Of a stretch of 5,402 nucleotides of DNA, positions 1 to 5,203 are shown in pieces. Origin of the DNA: JALNYB01 sp023230065 (GTDB lineage Archaea; Thermoplasmatota; Thermoplasmata; Methanomassiliicoccales; Methanomethylophilaceae); NCBI GenBank assembly GCA_034006405.1, contig JAVESW010000088.1:1-5402 (forward strand), written 5' to 3'. Both the position numbers and the translations under genes were made by a program. How positions within the stretch are numbered: position 1 is the first letter of the stretch; every line of letters begins with the position of its first letter. The notes under the pieces were generated by a model that saw only the letters and a list, made by a program, of their open reading frames with translations, was not told the DNA's origin and ran no database searches.

Positions 1-423
1 CGATATCGCCGATTTGAGCGCCATCGTCATCAGCTTGGCCGCGGTCTTGTCGCCCGAATCGGCCGCCTCTGATATGATATTGTAGCTCAGGCTTGCTCCC
101 GTGTCGCAATCGATCAGCGTCAGATAGGCGTTAGCGCGCAGGTGCGTCGACATCGCGCCGACGGTGGGCATCTGCGCGACTTCCGCGATATCAAGCTTGT
201 AGATTAATCCTGCCTCCAAAAGGGCCAGTTGAAAGTTCTTTTTCAGGAGGCCCTCTGTGCGATATTTGTACTTCTGGCCTTGGTTATATCCATCCTTCGG
301 CCAGTCCATCTCGCTCATTATCTTGTGAGCATTGTATACCTTCTGCAAAAGCGCGATGTGGTCATCACGCGCGGTCATGACGCGGTATTCGGCGTCATGA
401 ATCTCTTCTACTGTATTTTCCAT
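1..423 (-). CDS. ERF-family single-strand annealing protein, partial (C-terminus beyond left edge)
   Basis: The first 141 residues are visible and the gene continues past the left edge. ERF-family proteins bind single-stranded DNA and anneal complementary strands in phage recombination and genome circularisation. The family signature is seen at residues 119-141: a block with the core ADSGDKTAAKLMTMALKSAI, matching the conserved (D)SGDK...KA.T.A.K region of ERF proteins. Residues 45-76 (GYNQGQKYKYRTEGLL... followed by LLEAGLIYKL) fit the upstream family region, where a K-Y motif is followed by a helix and a 'GL' turn. The ATG at 423 is chosen because AAGGAGATG lies at 438-430 on the same strand, with GGAG nine bases before the start. 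It is the last gene of the leftward block, after an SNF2-type helicase, but a TATA-like box at 531-540 suggests its own transcript. Family assignment is by motif only; the missing C-terminus cannot be assessed. Confidence 0.82.
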   Translation of the reverse strand, partial: MENTVEEIHDAEYRVMTARDDHIALLQKVYNAHKIMSEMDWPKDGYNQGQKYKYRTEGLLKKNFQLALLEAGLIYKLDIAEVAQMPTVGAMSTHLRANAYLTLIDCDTGASLSYNIISEAADSGDKTAAKLMTMALKSAIS

Positions 424-429
424 ATTTTA

Positions 430-438
430 CATCTCCTT
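430..438 (-). promoter_or_regulatory. Strong Shine-Dalgarno site of the ERF gene
   Basis: The minus strand reads AAGGAGATG, with GGAG nine bases upstream of the ATG at 423. It is the clearest ribosome site in the window and fixes the ERF start. Confidence 0.75.
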
Positions 439-500
439 CGTTTTTTATTATTCCGTTTCCAATCTTTCCTCGGTTCCTTTTCTTCTCCAATGTCCCTCGC

Positions 501-512
501 TATGTGGACATA
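501..512. promoter_or_regulatory. Palindrome TATGTGGACATA at the predicted ERF start of transcription
   Basis: Two perfect 5-base arms (TATGT/ACATA) flank a central GG. The site lies about 25 bases downstream of the TATA-like box at 531-540, where archaeal transcription would begin for the leftward ERF gene. A repressor bound here would block initiation. The symmetry is seen; an operator role is inferred. Confidence 0.35.
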
Positions 513-530
513 TACATCATGTGCATCCAA

Positions 531-540
531 GTATATAATA
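531..540 (-). promoter_or_regulatory. TATA-like box for the leftward ERF gene
   Basis: The minus strand reads TATTATATAC, just after the helicase stop codon at 547 and preceded by an A-rich stretch. An archaeal start about 25 bases downstream would fall near 507-510 and give a leader of about 85 bases before the ERF ATG. The 123-base gap (424-546) contains no convincing gene. No strong terminator is seen after the helicase, so read-through from upstream is also possible. Confidence 0.45.
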
Positions 541-546
541 TTTTAC

Positions 547-1905
547 TTATACTCCTTCTCTCGCCCACTCGTCCAGGAGCTTTGTCGAGATGTCCACGCC
601 CGAGCGGACGGAGCGCCAGGCCCTGACCTCGATGGTATCGGCCGTCGTGAGATAGTAATAAATGCATTTTTTAGTCTGACCGATGCGCATGATGCGGGCC
701 TGTGCCTGCTCCAGATCCACCGCGGAATATGTAGGCTCGTAAAAGATGCAGACGCTCGAGGCGTATAGGTCGATCCCGAGTCCGCGTTGATATTGGACGA
801 CGATGGCTTTGGATTCATCCTTCTGGAATTCCCGCCATACAGGCTCGTCGGTCGTACCGTCATATCGGTGATGCGAGATTTTATTGGCGTCCAGCATCGC
901 GCATATCTGGTCGATCGACCTGCGATATGTGGCAAATATCACCACCTTGCCCTCGGTCCCCTCTATGAGTTCAAGCGTTGCGTCCAGCTTCTCCGTTTTC
1001 AGGTCCTTGGTCTCTTCGTCGGTTATCAAATGCCCAGAGCATATTTGGAGGAGCTTTCCGTGGCCGGTTCCCGCTCCCATAAGCGTGATTCCGTGTTTCT
1101 CAAAGAGGCCGTTGAGGATATCGTCGTATACTTTTTTAGATAGGTTCTGGACAGTTATATCTTCCTCGACCTTATCGGGCATATCAAAACAATCCCGCAG
1201 TCGGGCCACCACGCCATATTGGCGTTTGAGGGCCTCGCACAACTCGACGTCGTACGTCTTTGGGTTGCGGAAGTAGTCCTCCGCGATGACGATCCTTTTG
1301 TAAAAGTCCCTATATTTCGGCCATTTATCGGGGTCGAGGACTTTGATCTGACCGTAAAGCTTGGTGTATTTTGTGCTGTCGGGGGTCCCCGTCATGACGT
1401 ATCGATGGGATGATCGCTTGGCAAGCTCGATACAGGCCTTCGTTTGAAGTGAATTGTGGGTCCCGAGGCGGTGAGATTCGTCAATTATCAGTGCGCCCCA
1501 GGCTTTGTCGACATCGTCCCGCAGTATGACGGACCATCCTTTTTTGGCCACCCAGGTACGGCGGTATGATGTAATATATACCGCATCGTGCATCATTTCG
1601 ACCTCGGCCTCCGAGAATCCGAAGAGGGTCATCTTGTCAATATTCGACCGCCAATTTGCCACCAGGGAGGAGGGGCACACCACCAGCGCGTCGGATATCT
1701 CGCCTGCGATGAGCGCATCATAGAGATATTTGAGCGCGATCATGGTTTTACCTGTGCCTGCCTCGGCAAAAATGGCCAGATTGCCTTGATGCATCAGGTC
1801 GACGATTTCTTCCTGATGTGATTTGAGTGTGTTGTGAGGGTTTCCCCGTCCCGCGGTTAGCGGGAGGTTACAGTCGGGGATCCCCTCTTTTTCTGAATTA
1901 TTCAT
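547..1905 (-). CDS. SNF2-type superfamily 2 helicase/ATPase
   Basis: A 452-residue DEAD/H-box ATPase with both RecA-like lobes. Visible motifs: Walker A AEAGTGKT (47-54), preceded by L-K-S-H-Q at 27-31 as in SNF2 N-domains; motif Ia VVCPSSLVANW (75-85); motif II DESH (142-145); motif III MTGTP (171-175); second-lobe motif IV VVIFATYRRS (321-330); motif V around YQRGLGIDL (372-380); motif VI QARIMRIGQ (402-410), the typical SNF2 form of the arginine-finger motif. The length leaves room for little beyond the ATPase core. Such compact SNF2-like proteins are common in phage and virus replication modules, where they translocate on DNA and probably remodel forks or recombination intermediates; the exact role is not known from sequence. 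The ATG at 1905 overlaps the end of the upstream SF3 helicase gene by 8 bases, with a modest GAGGG before it, so the two genes are probably translationally coupled. All catalytic motifs look intact. Confidence 0.93.
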   Translation of the reverse strand: MNNSEKEGIPDCNLPLTAGRGNPHNTLKSHQEEIVDLMHQGNLAIFAEAGTGKTMIALKYLYDALIAGEISDALVVCPSSLVANWRSNIDKMTLFGFSEAEVEMMHDAVYITSYRRTWVAKKGWSVILRDDVDKAWGALIIDESHRLGTHNSLQTKACIELAKRSSHRYVMTGTPDSTKYTKLYGQIKVLDPDKWPKYRDFYKRIVIAEDYFRNPKTYDVELCEALKRQYGVVARLRDCFDMPDKVEEDITVQNLSKKVYDDILNGLFEKHGITLMGAGTGHGKLLQICSGHLITDEETKDLKTEKLDATLELIEGTEGKVVIFATYRRSIDQICAMLDANKISHHRYDGTTDEPVWREFQKDESKAIVVQYQRGLGIDLYASSVCIFYEPTYSAVDLEQAQARIMRIGQTKKCIYYYLTTADTIEVRAWRSVRSGVDISTKLLDEWAREGV

Positions 1906-3529
1906 CTGGACCCTCTCTCTTGCAGAGCGCCACCATCCGAGTACGACGGCCGTTATTGTACGTCGTGCTGGTTTCTTGGATGAGATCGTATTCGTTTCTC
2001 ATTCTCTCCGATAAAGTGCGTTTGCCCATTGGCCTGCCTCCGTTGGCGGCCGTATACTCCTTATACATATCGTATATCTCGGCCAGGAAGTGACCGTCGA
2101 CCGCGTCGCGGATATCTTCCGTCGACTCCGCATCAAATGCATCGGCCAGGAAGTCAGCCAGCGATTCCTGACGGCGGTAAAATGCAAGTTCCGCATCCAT
2201 CTCGGGGGATGTTTGGAATTTCCCCCTTTCTAAAAAGCGTGCATATCCGTCCAGGGCCTGATTGGCGAGCCAGGTCAGTGCGTCGGGGGTGGTCATCTTA
2301 TCATAGATTTGTTCCTCCCATAACTGCTTTTTACGACATGGGATGACGTACAGCCTGCGGTGTAATCCCGACGAAACGTCGCCGAAGTCGGGGAGTGAGT
2401 TTGAAACGAACCATAGTTTTGTCGTATTATGGTGGGATATCGCGGTTTTGTGCTTTCTTTCAAAGGTTACCTTCTGGCCGTCCGACAGGCGTTTGAGAAG
2501 TTCTCCGTCCGCCTCCGATATCCCGAATCTCCGTCCCGTGCCTGTTTCCCCCGAGATATTGACGACCTTATCAATCATATCGATGGGGCCGTATTGGGAT
2601 GATAACTGCGATAGGTCGAGCGTCGAGTATGATTCCGTCCCGATGAGCTTGGTGACCGCGTTCTGCAATGCTGTTTTTCCCGTCTGCGTCGGGCCGTAAA
2701 TTAAGAATATCGCAGGAGGTGACATGCCTGGATGAAAAATCGTATACCCGACCATCTCGAAGAAGAAATTGCGGGTGACGTCGTCGGGGATAATGCGTTT
2801 ATAGATCTGTTCGACGGGGTGGGAGGTCAAAGACGGATCGTATTCCGTCGGGTATTTCCGCGTTAAGAAAATGTAGGGGGTGTATCCCACCAATTCGTCC
2901 ATACTGAAATTGTAGATCCCATTCTCAAAGGGGATCAGAAGTCCCGTATATCGTTCATCTTCTGCGATCGCGGGGGCCCACCGAGTGGCCTTTTCTTCAA
3001 GTTGATTTACTGTGCATGTATATTTGACCATGGCGACGATGTCCGCCACGACCGTCCTCGATGGGAACGGGCACCCTGGGAATTTTTTAAGATTAGTGTA
3101 GATTAGTTCGTTGATCACGTCGACAGGTATTTTGTGATATATTTTCCGGTCGCTGAAGATATACCACTCATCCATATGGCATATTAGGTCGTGGTCGGAT
3201 ACGAACCGTGCAACCTCGTGCTTATCAAGAGTCCCCGCGCCCTTGCTCTCTCTATTAACGATCGCATAATCCAGGATATCGGGATACTTGTCACGACACC
3301 CTCGAGAGGGGGGATATAGATTTTCGGGGATCCTTGCTCCGCGCGACGAACGGCGGAGTTCAGGGACCTCGGAAGGGTGCGGGAGTTTTCCATTTCCTAA
3401 CTCGACGCGGACGACTCTTTGGGTCTCGCGGTCGAACTCATAAAAATATCCAGAGCTCACCGTTTCCGCATCTATACGGTCGATATCGTTTATTTCCATT
3501 TTTGTAACCATCACGACTAATGGCTTCAT
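1898..3529 (-). CDS. D5/P4-like superfamily 3 replicative helicase (phage/plasmid primase family)
   Basis: A 543-residue protein of the family annotated as 'phage/plasmid primase, P4 family', whose C-terminal AAA-like SF3 domain unwinds DNA as a hexamer at origins. Residues 100-260 fit the D5 N-terminal region, with FENGIYNF at 201-208 and LTRKYPTEYDP at 222-232 as landmarks. The SF3 core has Walker A GPTQTGKT (279-286), Walker B region VVNISGE (322-328), the conserved KRLSDGQKVTFERK (346-359), motif C LWFVSNSLPDF (372-382, sensor Asn377) and an arginine finger at HRRLYVIP (390-397). The C-terminus (about 475-540) looks like a small DNA-binding domain. The first 100 residues are Arg/Ser/Pro-rich, and I see no primase catalytic motifs, so priming may be done by another protein. 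The ATG at 3529 lacks a ribosome site; Met7 (3511) and Met11 (3499) are alternatives, Met11 having GTGAT upstream. It heads the leftward block and faces the origin-like region. Confidence 0.92.
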   Translation of the reverse strand: MKPLVVMVTKMEINDIDRIDAETVSSGYFYEFDRETQRVVRVELGNGKLPHPSEVPELRRSSRGARIPENLYPPSRGCRDKYPDILDYAIVNRESKGAGTLDKHEVARFVSDHDLICHMDEWYIFSDRKIYHKIPVDVINELIYTNLKKFPGCPFPSRTVVADIVAMVKYTCTVNQLEEKATRWAPAIAEDERYTGLLIPFENGIYNFSMDELVGYTPYIFLTRKYPTEYDPSLTSHPVEQIYKRIIPDDVTRNFFFEMVGYTIFHPGMSPPAIFLIYGPTQTGKTALQNAVTKLIGTESYSTLDLSQLSSQYGPIDMIDKVVNISGETGTGRRFGISEADGELLKRLSDGQKVTFERKHKTAISHHNTTKLWFVSNSLPDFGDVSSGLHRRLYVIPCRKKQLWEEQIYDKMTTPDALTWLANQALDGYARFLERGKFQTSPEMDAELAFYRRQESLADFLADAFDAESTEDIRDAVDGHFLAEIYDMYKEYTAANGGRPMGKRTLSERMRNEYDLIQETSTTYNNGRRTRMVALCKREGPDE

Positions 3530-3568
3530 AGTATAAGTAATGTACTATATTCGTTATGAATGTGCCCC

Positions 3569-3578
3569 TTTTATATAC
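3569..3578 (-). promoter_or_regulatory. TATA box of the leftward replication block
   Basis: The minus strand reads GTATATAAAA followed by GGGG, close to an archaeal TATA consensus. It lies about 40 bases upstream of the ATG at 3529, so transcription would start near 3547 with a leader of under 20 bases. A TGTACA palindrome (3580-3585) sits directly upstream, where the TFB recognition element would be, and GTAATGT (3537-3543) lies near the predicted start. Both words recur in the inverted repeat at 3756-3914, suggesting shared control. Confidence 0.65.
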
Positions 3579-3630
3579 TGTACATGAGCACATGACTTTT
3601 CGTAAACTTATCTATATGTGTAGAATATGA

Positions 3631-3690
3631 GATATTATAAGGTATATACTATATTATATATTATATGATTAATAATCTAATATATAATGT
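3631..3690. other. AT-rich tract, candidate DNA unwinding element
   Basis: Only 7 of 60 bases are G or C. It is rich in TATA/ATAT steps and includes the odd palindrome GATTAATAATC. It adjoins the helicase promoter on one side and the AAAATAGC repeat on the other. Low duplex stability fits a melting site; random AT-rich intergenic drift is the alternative. Confidence 0.4.
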
Positions 3691-3700
3691 ACTCGTGTAC

Positions 3701-3728
3701 AAAATAGCCATTTTACCGCAAAAATAGC
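3701..3728. repeat. Two AAAATAGC copies exactly 20 bases apart
   Basis: Copies at 3701-3708 and 3721-3728 begin 20 bases apart, about two helical turns, so both would face the same side of the DNA. They lie between the AT-rich tract and the inverted repeat. They could be iterons for an initiator or repressor; with only two copies, chance remains possible. Confidence 0.35.
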
Positions 3729-3755
3729 GATAGTTTATATATTCCCGAGTCCAAA

Positions 3756-3914
3756 AACTGTACATAAAGGGGAGTCCCGTAATGTGCCTTCGTGTGCTTC
3801 ATGTTCACGGGAGCAATATTCGTAATACTTTATCTTACAATCGTATACTATTAACAGCGTTGCTGTACATGAGTGCACACGAGGAACATTACGGGGGGTT
3901 TGAAATGTACAGTT
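3756..3914. repeat. Imperfect inverted repeat with about 51-base arms and a 56-base spacer
   Basis: Four blocks pair in order: 3756-3765 with 3905-3914 (10 of 10, AACTGTACAT), 3776-3785 with 3886-3895 (10 of 10, CCCGTAATGT), 3790-3797 with 3875-3882 (8 of 8, TCGTGTGC) and 3799-3807 with 3864-3872 (8 of 9). Gaps between blocks are similar in both arms. The spacer holds a further small hairpin (ACAGC/GCTGT, 3854-3866). No gene lies inside. It could extrude a cruciform, be transcribed as a long hairpin, or present paired protein sites; it is too short inside to be an intact transposon. Confidence 0.75.
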
Positions 3915-3923
3915 AAAATCGAG

Positions 3924-3963
3924 AAAAAAAGAAATGAAAAACCTACGATTTCCTATAAAAAAA
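3924..3963. other. A-tracts, possible bent DNA
   Basis: Runs of A at 3924-3930, 3937-3941 and 3957-3963 have centres about 12 and 21 bases apart, near multiples of a helical turn. They flank the right arm of the inverted repeat. On the minus strand they are T-runs that could also stop transcription. Intrinsic curvature is inferred. Confidence 0.3.
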
Positions 3964-4054
3964 TAGAAAGTATCCCTGCCCGCGTATCGTAAAGGTCGCC
4001 CATCCCCAACCGATCCCGCAGGTCTTACAGGATAATTTCCCCATATCCTCGGAG

Positions 4055-4062
4055 ATATAAAT
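4055..4062 (+). promoter_or_regulatory. TATA-like box for the rightward membrane-protein gene
   Basis: The plus strand reads ATATAAAT. A start about 25 bases on, near 4082, would give a leader of about 48 bases that includes GAGGAG at 4111-4116 before the ATG at 4130. A second TATA-like box, TTATATTA at 4100-4107, would instead start transcription almost at the ATG and give a leaderless message. Sequence alone does not choose between them. Confidence 0.45.
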
Positions 4063-4129
4063 CGCTTTTCGATCCTCATGCGCGCACGCGCGAGGGTAGT
4101 TATATTAATTGAGGAGACTATATTAGGCC

Positions 4130-4783
4130 ATGCCTTGCGCGCGATGTATTTCATATGGCTCTCGTATAGATACAGTCGCGACGATTACCTTACCCGCCAG
4201 AATGGTCATGACGGGTCTGAGTTTTATCGCAGGGCTGGGAGCCAAAAAAATGATAGAATTGTTTGGGTTTGAGTTTGGACCTGAGGTCGCATCGTCGATC
4301 ATCGTCACTATTTTGACGGCGATCGCCTTCGTCGCGATCTGGTACCTAAAAGATTATGAAGATTGGAAAGCATGCAGATATGACGACTATATAGCGGATC
4401 TGGAGAAGAACGGCGAGTCGGCTAAAAAGCCTGATGTTATATTCGGCAGGCCGTACATGTACGCCATGGGCCTCTCCATGGCCATCTCCGTCGTGCTGGC
4501 GGTTATCGCAACCCCCTACATCGTGGGAATGATAGCCTCTCCCGAAGAGGTCACCGTGGCGATATATGGCGCGACCGCCTTCTTCGTCACGATCGTGCTG
4601 GGATTCATGACGGATTATTTCATCGCGCGCCCCGTCGCCGATCATTCCATGAAGGCCAGATATGTCGCCATCCAGGAGGGAATTATTGCGGAGATCACCT
4701 CTGCCTTTCCGTCTGTTGATAAAACTGCGGAGATGACCGTGGACGACATCCTCGCCCTGATAACCGAGAAGCTGAAGAAGTAA
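4130..4783 (+). CDS. Membrane protein of unknown function, about three transmembrane segments
   Basis: I do not recognise this 217-residue protein. Hydrophobic segments span about residues 53-73, 112-136 and 142-165, and a weaker one about 28-38. Between the first two is a polar, charged loop (about 74-107, rich in K, D, E and Y). The C-terminal 50 residues are soluble and look helical, ending in a Lys-rich tail. No catalytic motif or pore signature is visible. The start is uncertain: the ATG at 4130 has GAGGAG 13 bases upstream, longer than usual, and the first 24 residues (including two Cys) look unlike the rest; Met25 (4202) or Met27 (4208) may be the true start, though no ribosome site precedes them. 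It diverges from the replication block and is followed by a T-rich stretch and a second small membrane gene. A role in cell surface or membrane change is possible but not shown. Confidence 0.75.
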   Translation: MPCARCISYGSRIDTVATITLPARMVMTGLSFIAGLGAKKMIELFGFEFGPEVASSIIVTILTAIAFVAIWYLKDYEDWKACRYDDYIADLEKNGESAKKPDVIFGRPYMYAMGLSMAISVVLAVIATPYIVGMIASPEEVTVAIYGATAFFVTIVLGFMTDYFIARPVADHSMKARYVAIQEGIIAEITSAFPSVDKTAEMTVDDILALITEKLKK

Positions 4784-4792
4784 ACCAGTTAT

Positions 4793-4821
4793 CTAAAACT
4801 TTTTACCTTTATTTTTATAAG
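4793..4821 (+). terminator. T-rich stretch after the first membrane gene, overlapping the next promoter
   Basis: Ten bases after the stop codon lies CTAAAACTTTTTACC followed by TTATTTTTATAAG. Archaeal polymerases terminate on T-runs without needing a hairpin. The end, TTTTTATAAG (4812-4821), is also a TATA-like box about 27 bases before a predicted start near 4844 for the next gene. A close copy follows that next gene at 5101-5127. Confidence 0.45.
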
Positions 4822-4861
4822 TTATTTATATTATTATCCCTATATACCCATGAGGTCAAAA

Positions 4862-5080
4862 ATGGATAAAGGCATCAAAAGAGGAATCGAATGGTCTGCA
4901 CTTATTGTGTGCATTGTGACCGCCATACTATTTGTCACCTGGTCGGGATATTACACAGATATCATGCTCCCGCTGTCGTACGGACTTGCATCAATACTGA
5001 CGGCGATAGTCTGGGCCGCGTTGCGCATAGAGCGTGTATGCGCGCGCATGAGTGCTAATTTGAAATCATATATCGAATGA
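4862..5080 (+). CDS. Small membrane protein with two transmembrane segments, function unknown
   Basis: A 72-residue protein with a Lys/Arg-rich N-terminus (DKGIKRG), hydrophobic segments at about residues 11-31 and 34-54 joined by a very short turn (T-D), and a basic C-terminal tail (about 55-72). Such hairpin-like two-segment proteins include holins and small membrane effectors, but none can be claimed from topology alone. I choose the ATG at 4862 because GAGGT (4852-4856) lies five bases before it; the in-frame ATG at 4850 would overlap that ribosome site and add only MRSK. A TATA-like box at 4812-4821 suggests its own transcript. It lies 78 bases after the larger membrane gene on the same strand, so the two may act together. 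A TGA ends it at 5078-5080, followed by a small hairpin and T-rich DNA. Confidence 0.68.
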   Translation: MDKGIKRGIEWSALIVCIVTAILFVTWSGYYTDIMLPLSYGLASILTAIVWAALRIERVCARMSANLKSYIE

Positions 5081-5083
5081 TGA

Positions 5084-5127
5084 ACTCATTTGAGTACGGC
5101 CTAAACATTTTATATTATTTTTATAAG
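5084..5127 (+). terminator. Hairpin and T-rich terminator after the small membrane gene
   Basis: Three bases after the stop is ACTCATTTGAGT (5084-5095), with 5-base arms and a TT loop. It is followed by a T/A-rich run ending in TTATTTTTATAAG (5115-5127), the same 13 bases found after the preceding gene. Both features fit transcription termination. Confidence 0.5.
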
Positions 5128-5153
5128 AATAAAGGAAGAAGTTTCCGATCAAT

Positions 5154-5191
5154 AAAAAGTATGGGGGTCACCCCCTGTTAAAATGTTTAAC
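5154..5191 (-). terminator. Tandem hairpins between convergent genes, leftward terminator
   Basis: Two perfect hairpins are adjacent: GTTAAA/TTTAAC with an ATG loop (5177-5191) and GGGGG/CCCCC with a TCA loop (5163-5175). Read leftward, the GC-rich hairpin is followed after four bases by five T (5158-5154), as in an intrinsic terminator. It lies 12 bases past the stop of the leftward gene at 5204 and faces the rightward gene ending at 5080. It may stop transcription from both sides. Confidence 0.6.
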
Positions 5192-5203
5192 CCGATGGAG
5201 TCA

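Larger units (their letters stand above)
3580..3912. repeat. Five dispersed TGTACA palindromes
   Basis: The hexamer occurs at 3580-3585, 3696-3701, 3760-3765, 3865-3870 and 3907-3912. A random 330-base stretch would average about 0.1. Two copies share the longer word CTGTACATGAG (3578-3588, 3863-3873), one at the helicase promoter and one in the right arm of the inverted repeat. I did not see the hexamer elsewhere in the window. Candidate binding sites for a symmetric DNA-binding protein. Confidence 0.5.
3530..4129. other. Gene-free control region, candidate replication origin
   Basis: These 600 bases lie between the divergent SF3 helicase and membrane-protein genes, and no ORF here looks like a real gene. 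From left to right they hold the helicase promoter, a 60-base tract with only 7 G or C (3631-3690), two AAAATAGC copies 20 bases apart (3701-3708, 3721-3728), an imperfect inverted repeat (3756-3914), A-tracts (3924-3963) and rightward TATA-like boxes (4055-4062, 4100-4107). An easily melted tract, iterated sites and a large inverted repeat beside the helicase gene is a common arrangement at archaeal and viral origins. Origin function is inferred; no initiator gene with a known site is in view. Confidence 0.5.

Noticed and set aside
391..487. Short minus-strand frame with a TTG start overlapping the ERF start
   Set aside because: About 30 codons, no ribosome site at proper spacing, and Lys-rich sequence explained by the purine-rich ERF leader.
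229..768. 179-codon plus-strand open frame
   Set aside because: It covers the antisense of the ERF start, the intergenic gap and the helicase C-terminus, all better supported on the minus strand.
3530..3730. CRISPR array or regular tandem repeats
   Set aside because: Repeated words are 6-11 bases long with irregular spacing; there is no repeat-spacer pattern.
3756..3914. Miniature inverted-repeat transposon
   Set aside because: No target-site duplication is evident at the arm ends, and arm words recur at the neighbouring promoter, which fits regulatory sites better.
3966..4050. Possible tRNA or other classical RNA gene
   Set aside because: The GC-rich islands suggested structure, but there is no T-loop GGTTCGA-type motif, no cloverleaf and no acceptor stem on either strand.
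3735..4154. 139-codon minus-strand open frame across the control region
   Set aside because: It runs through the inverted repeat and A-tracts, overlaps the start of the rightward membrane gene, has no ribosome site and gives a low-complexity product without a family motif. Most likely non-coding.
4078..4272. 64-codon plus-strand frame starting before the membrane gene
   Set aside because: It overlaps the membrane gene in another frame, has no ribosome site and a charged, uncharacteristic product. The start near a predicted transcript start is probably coincidence.
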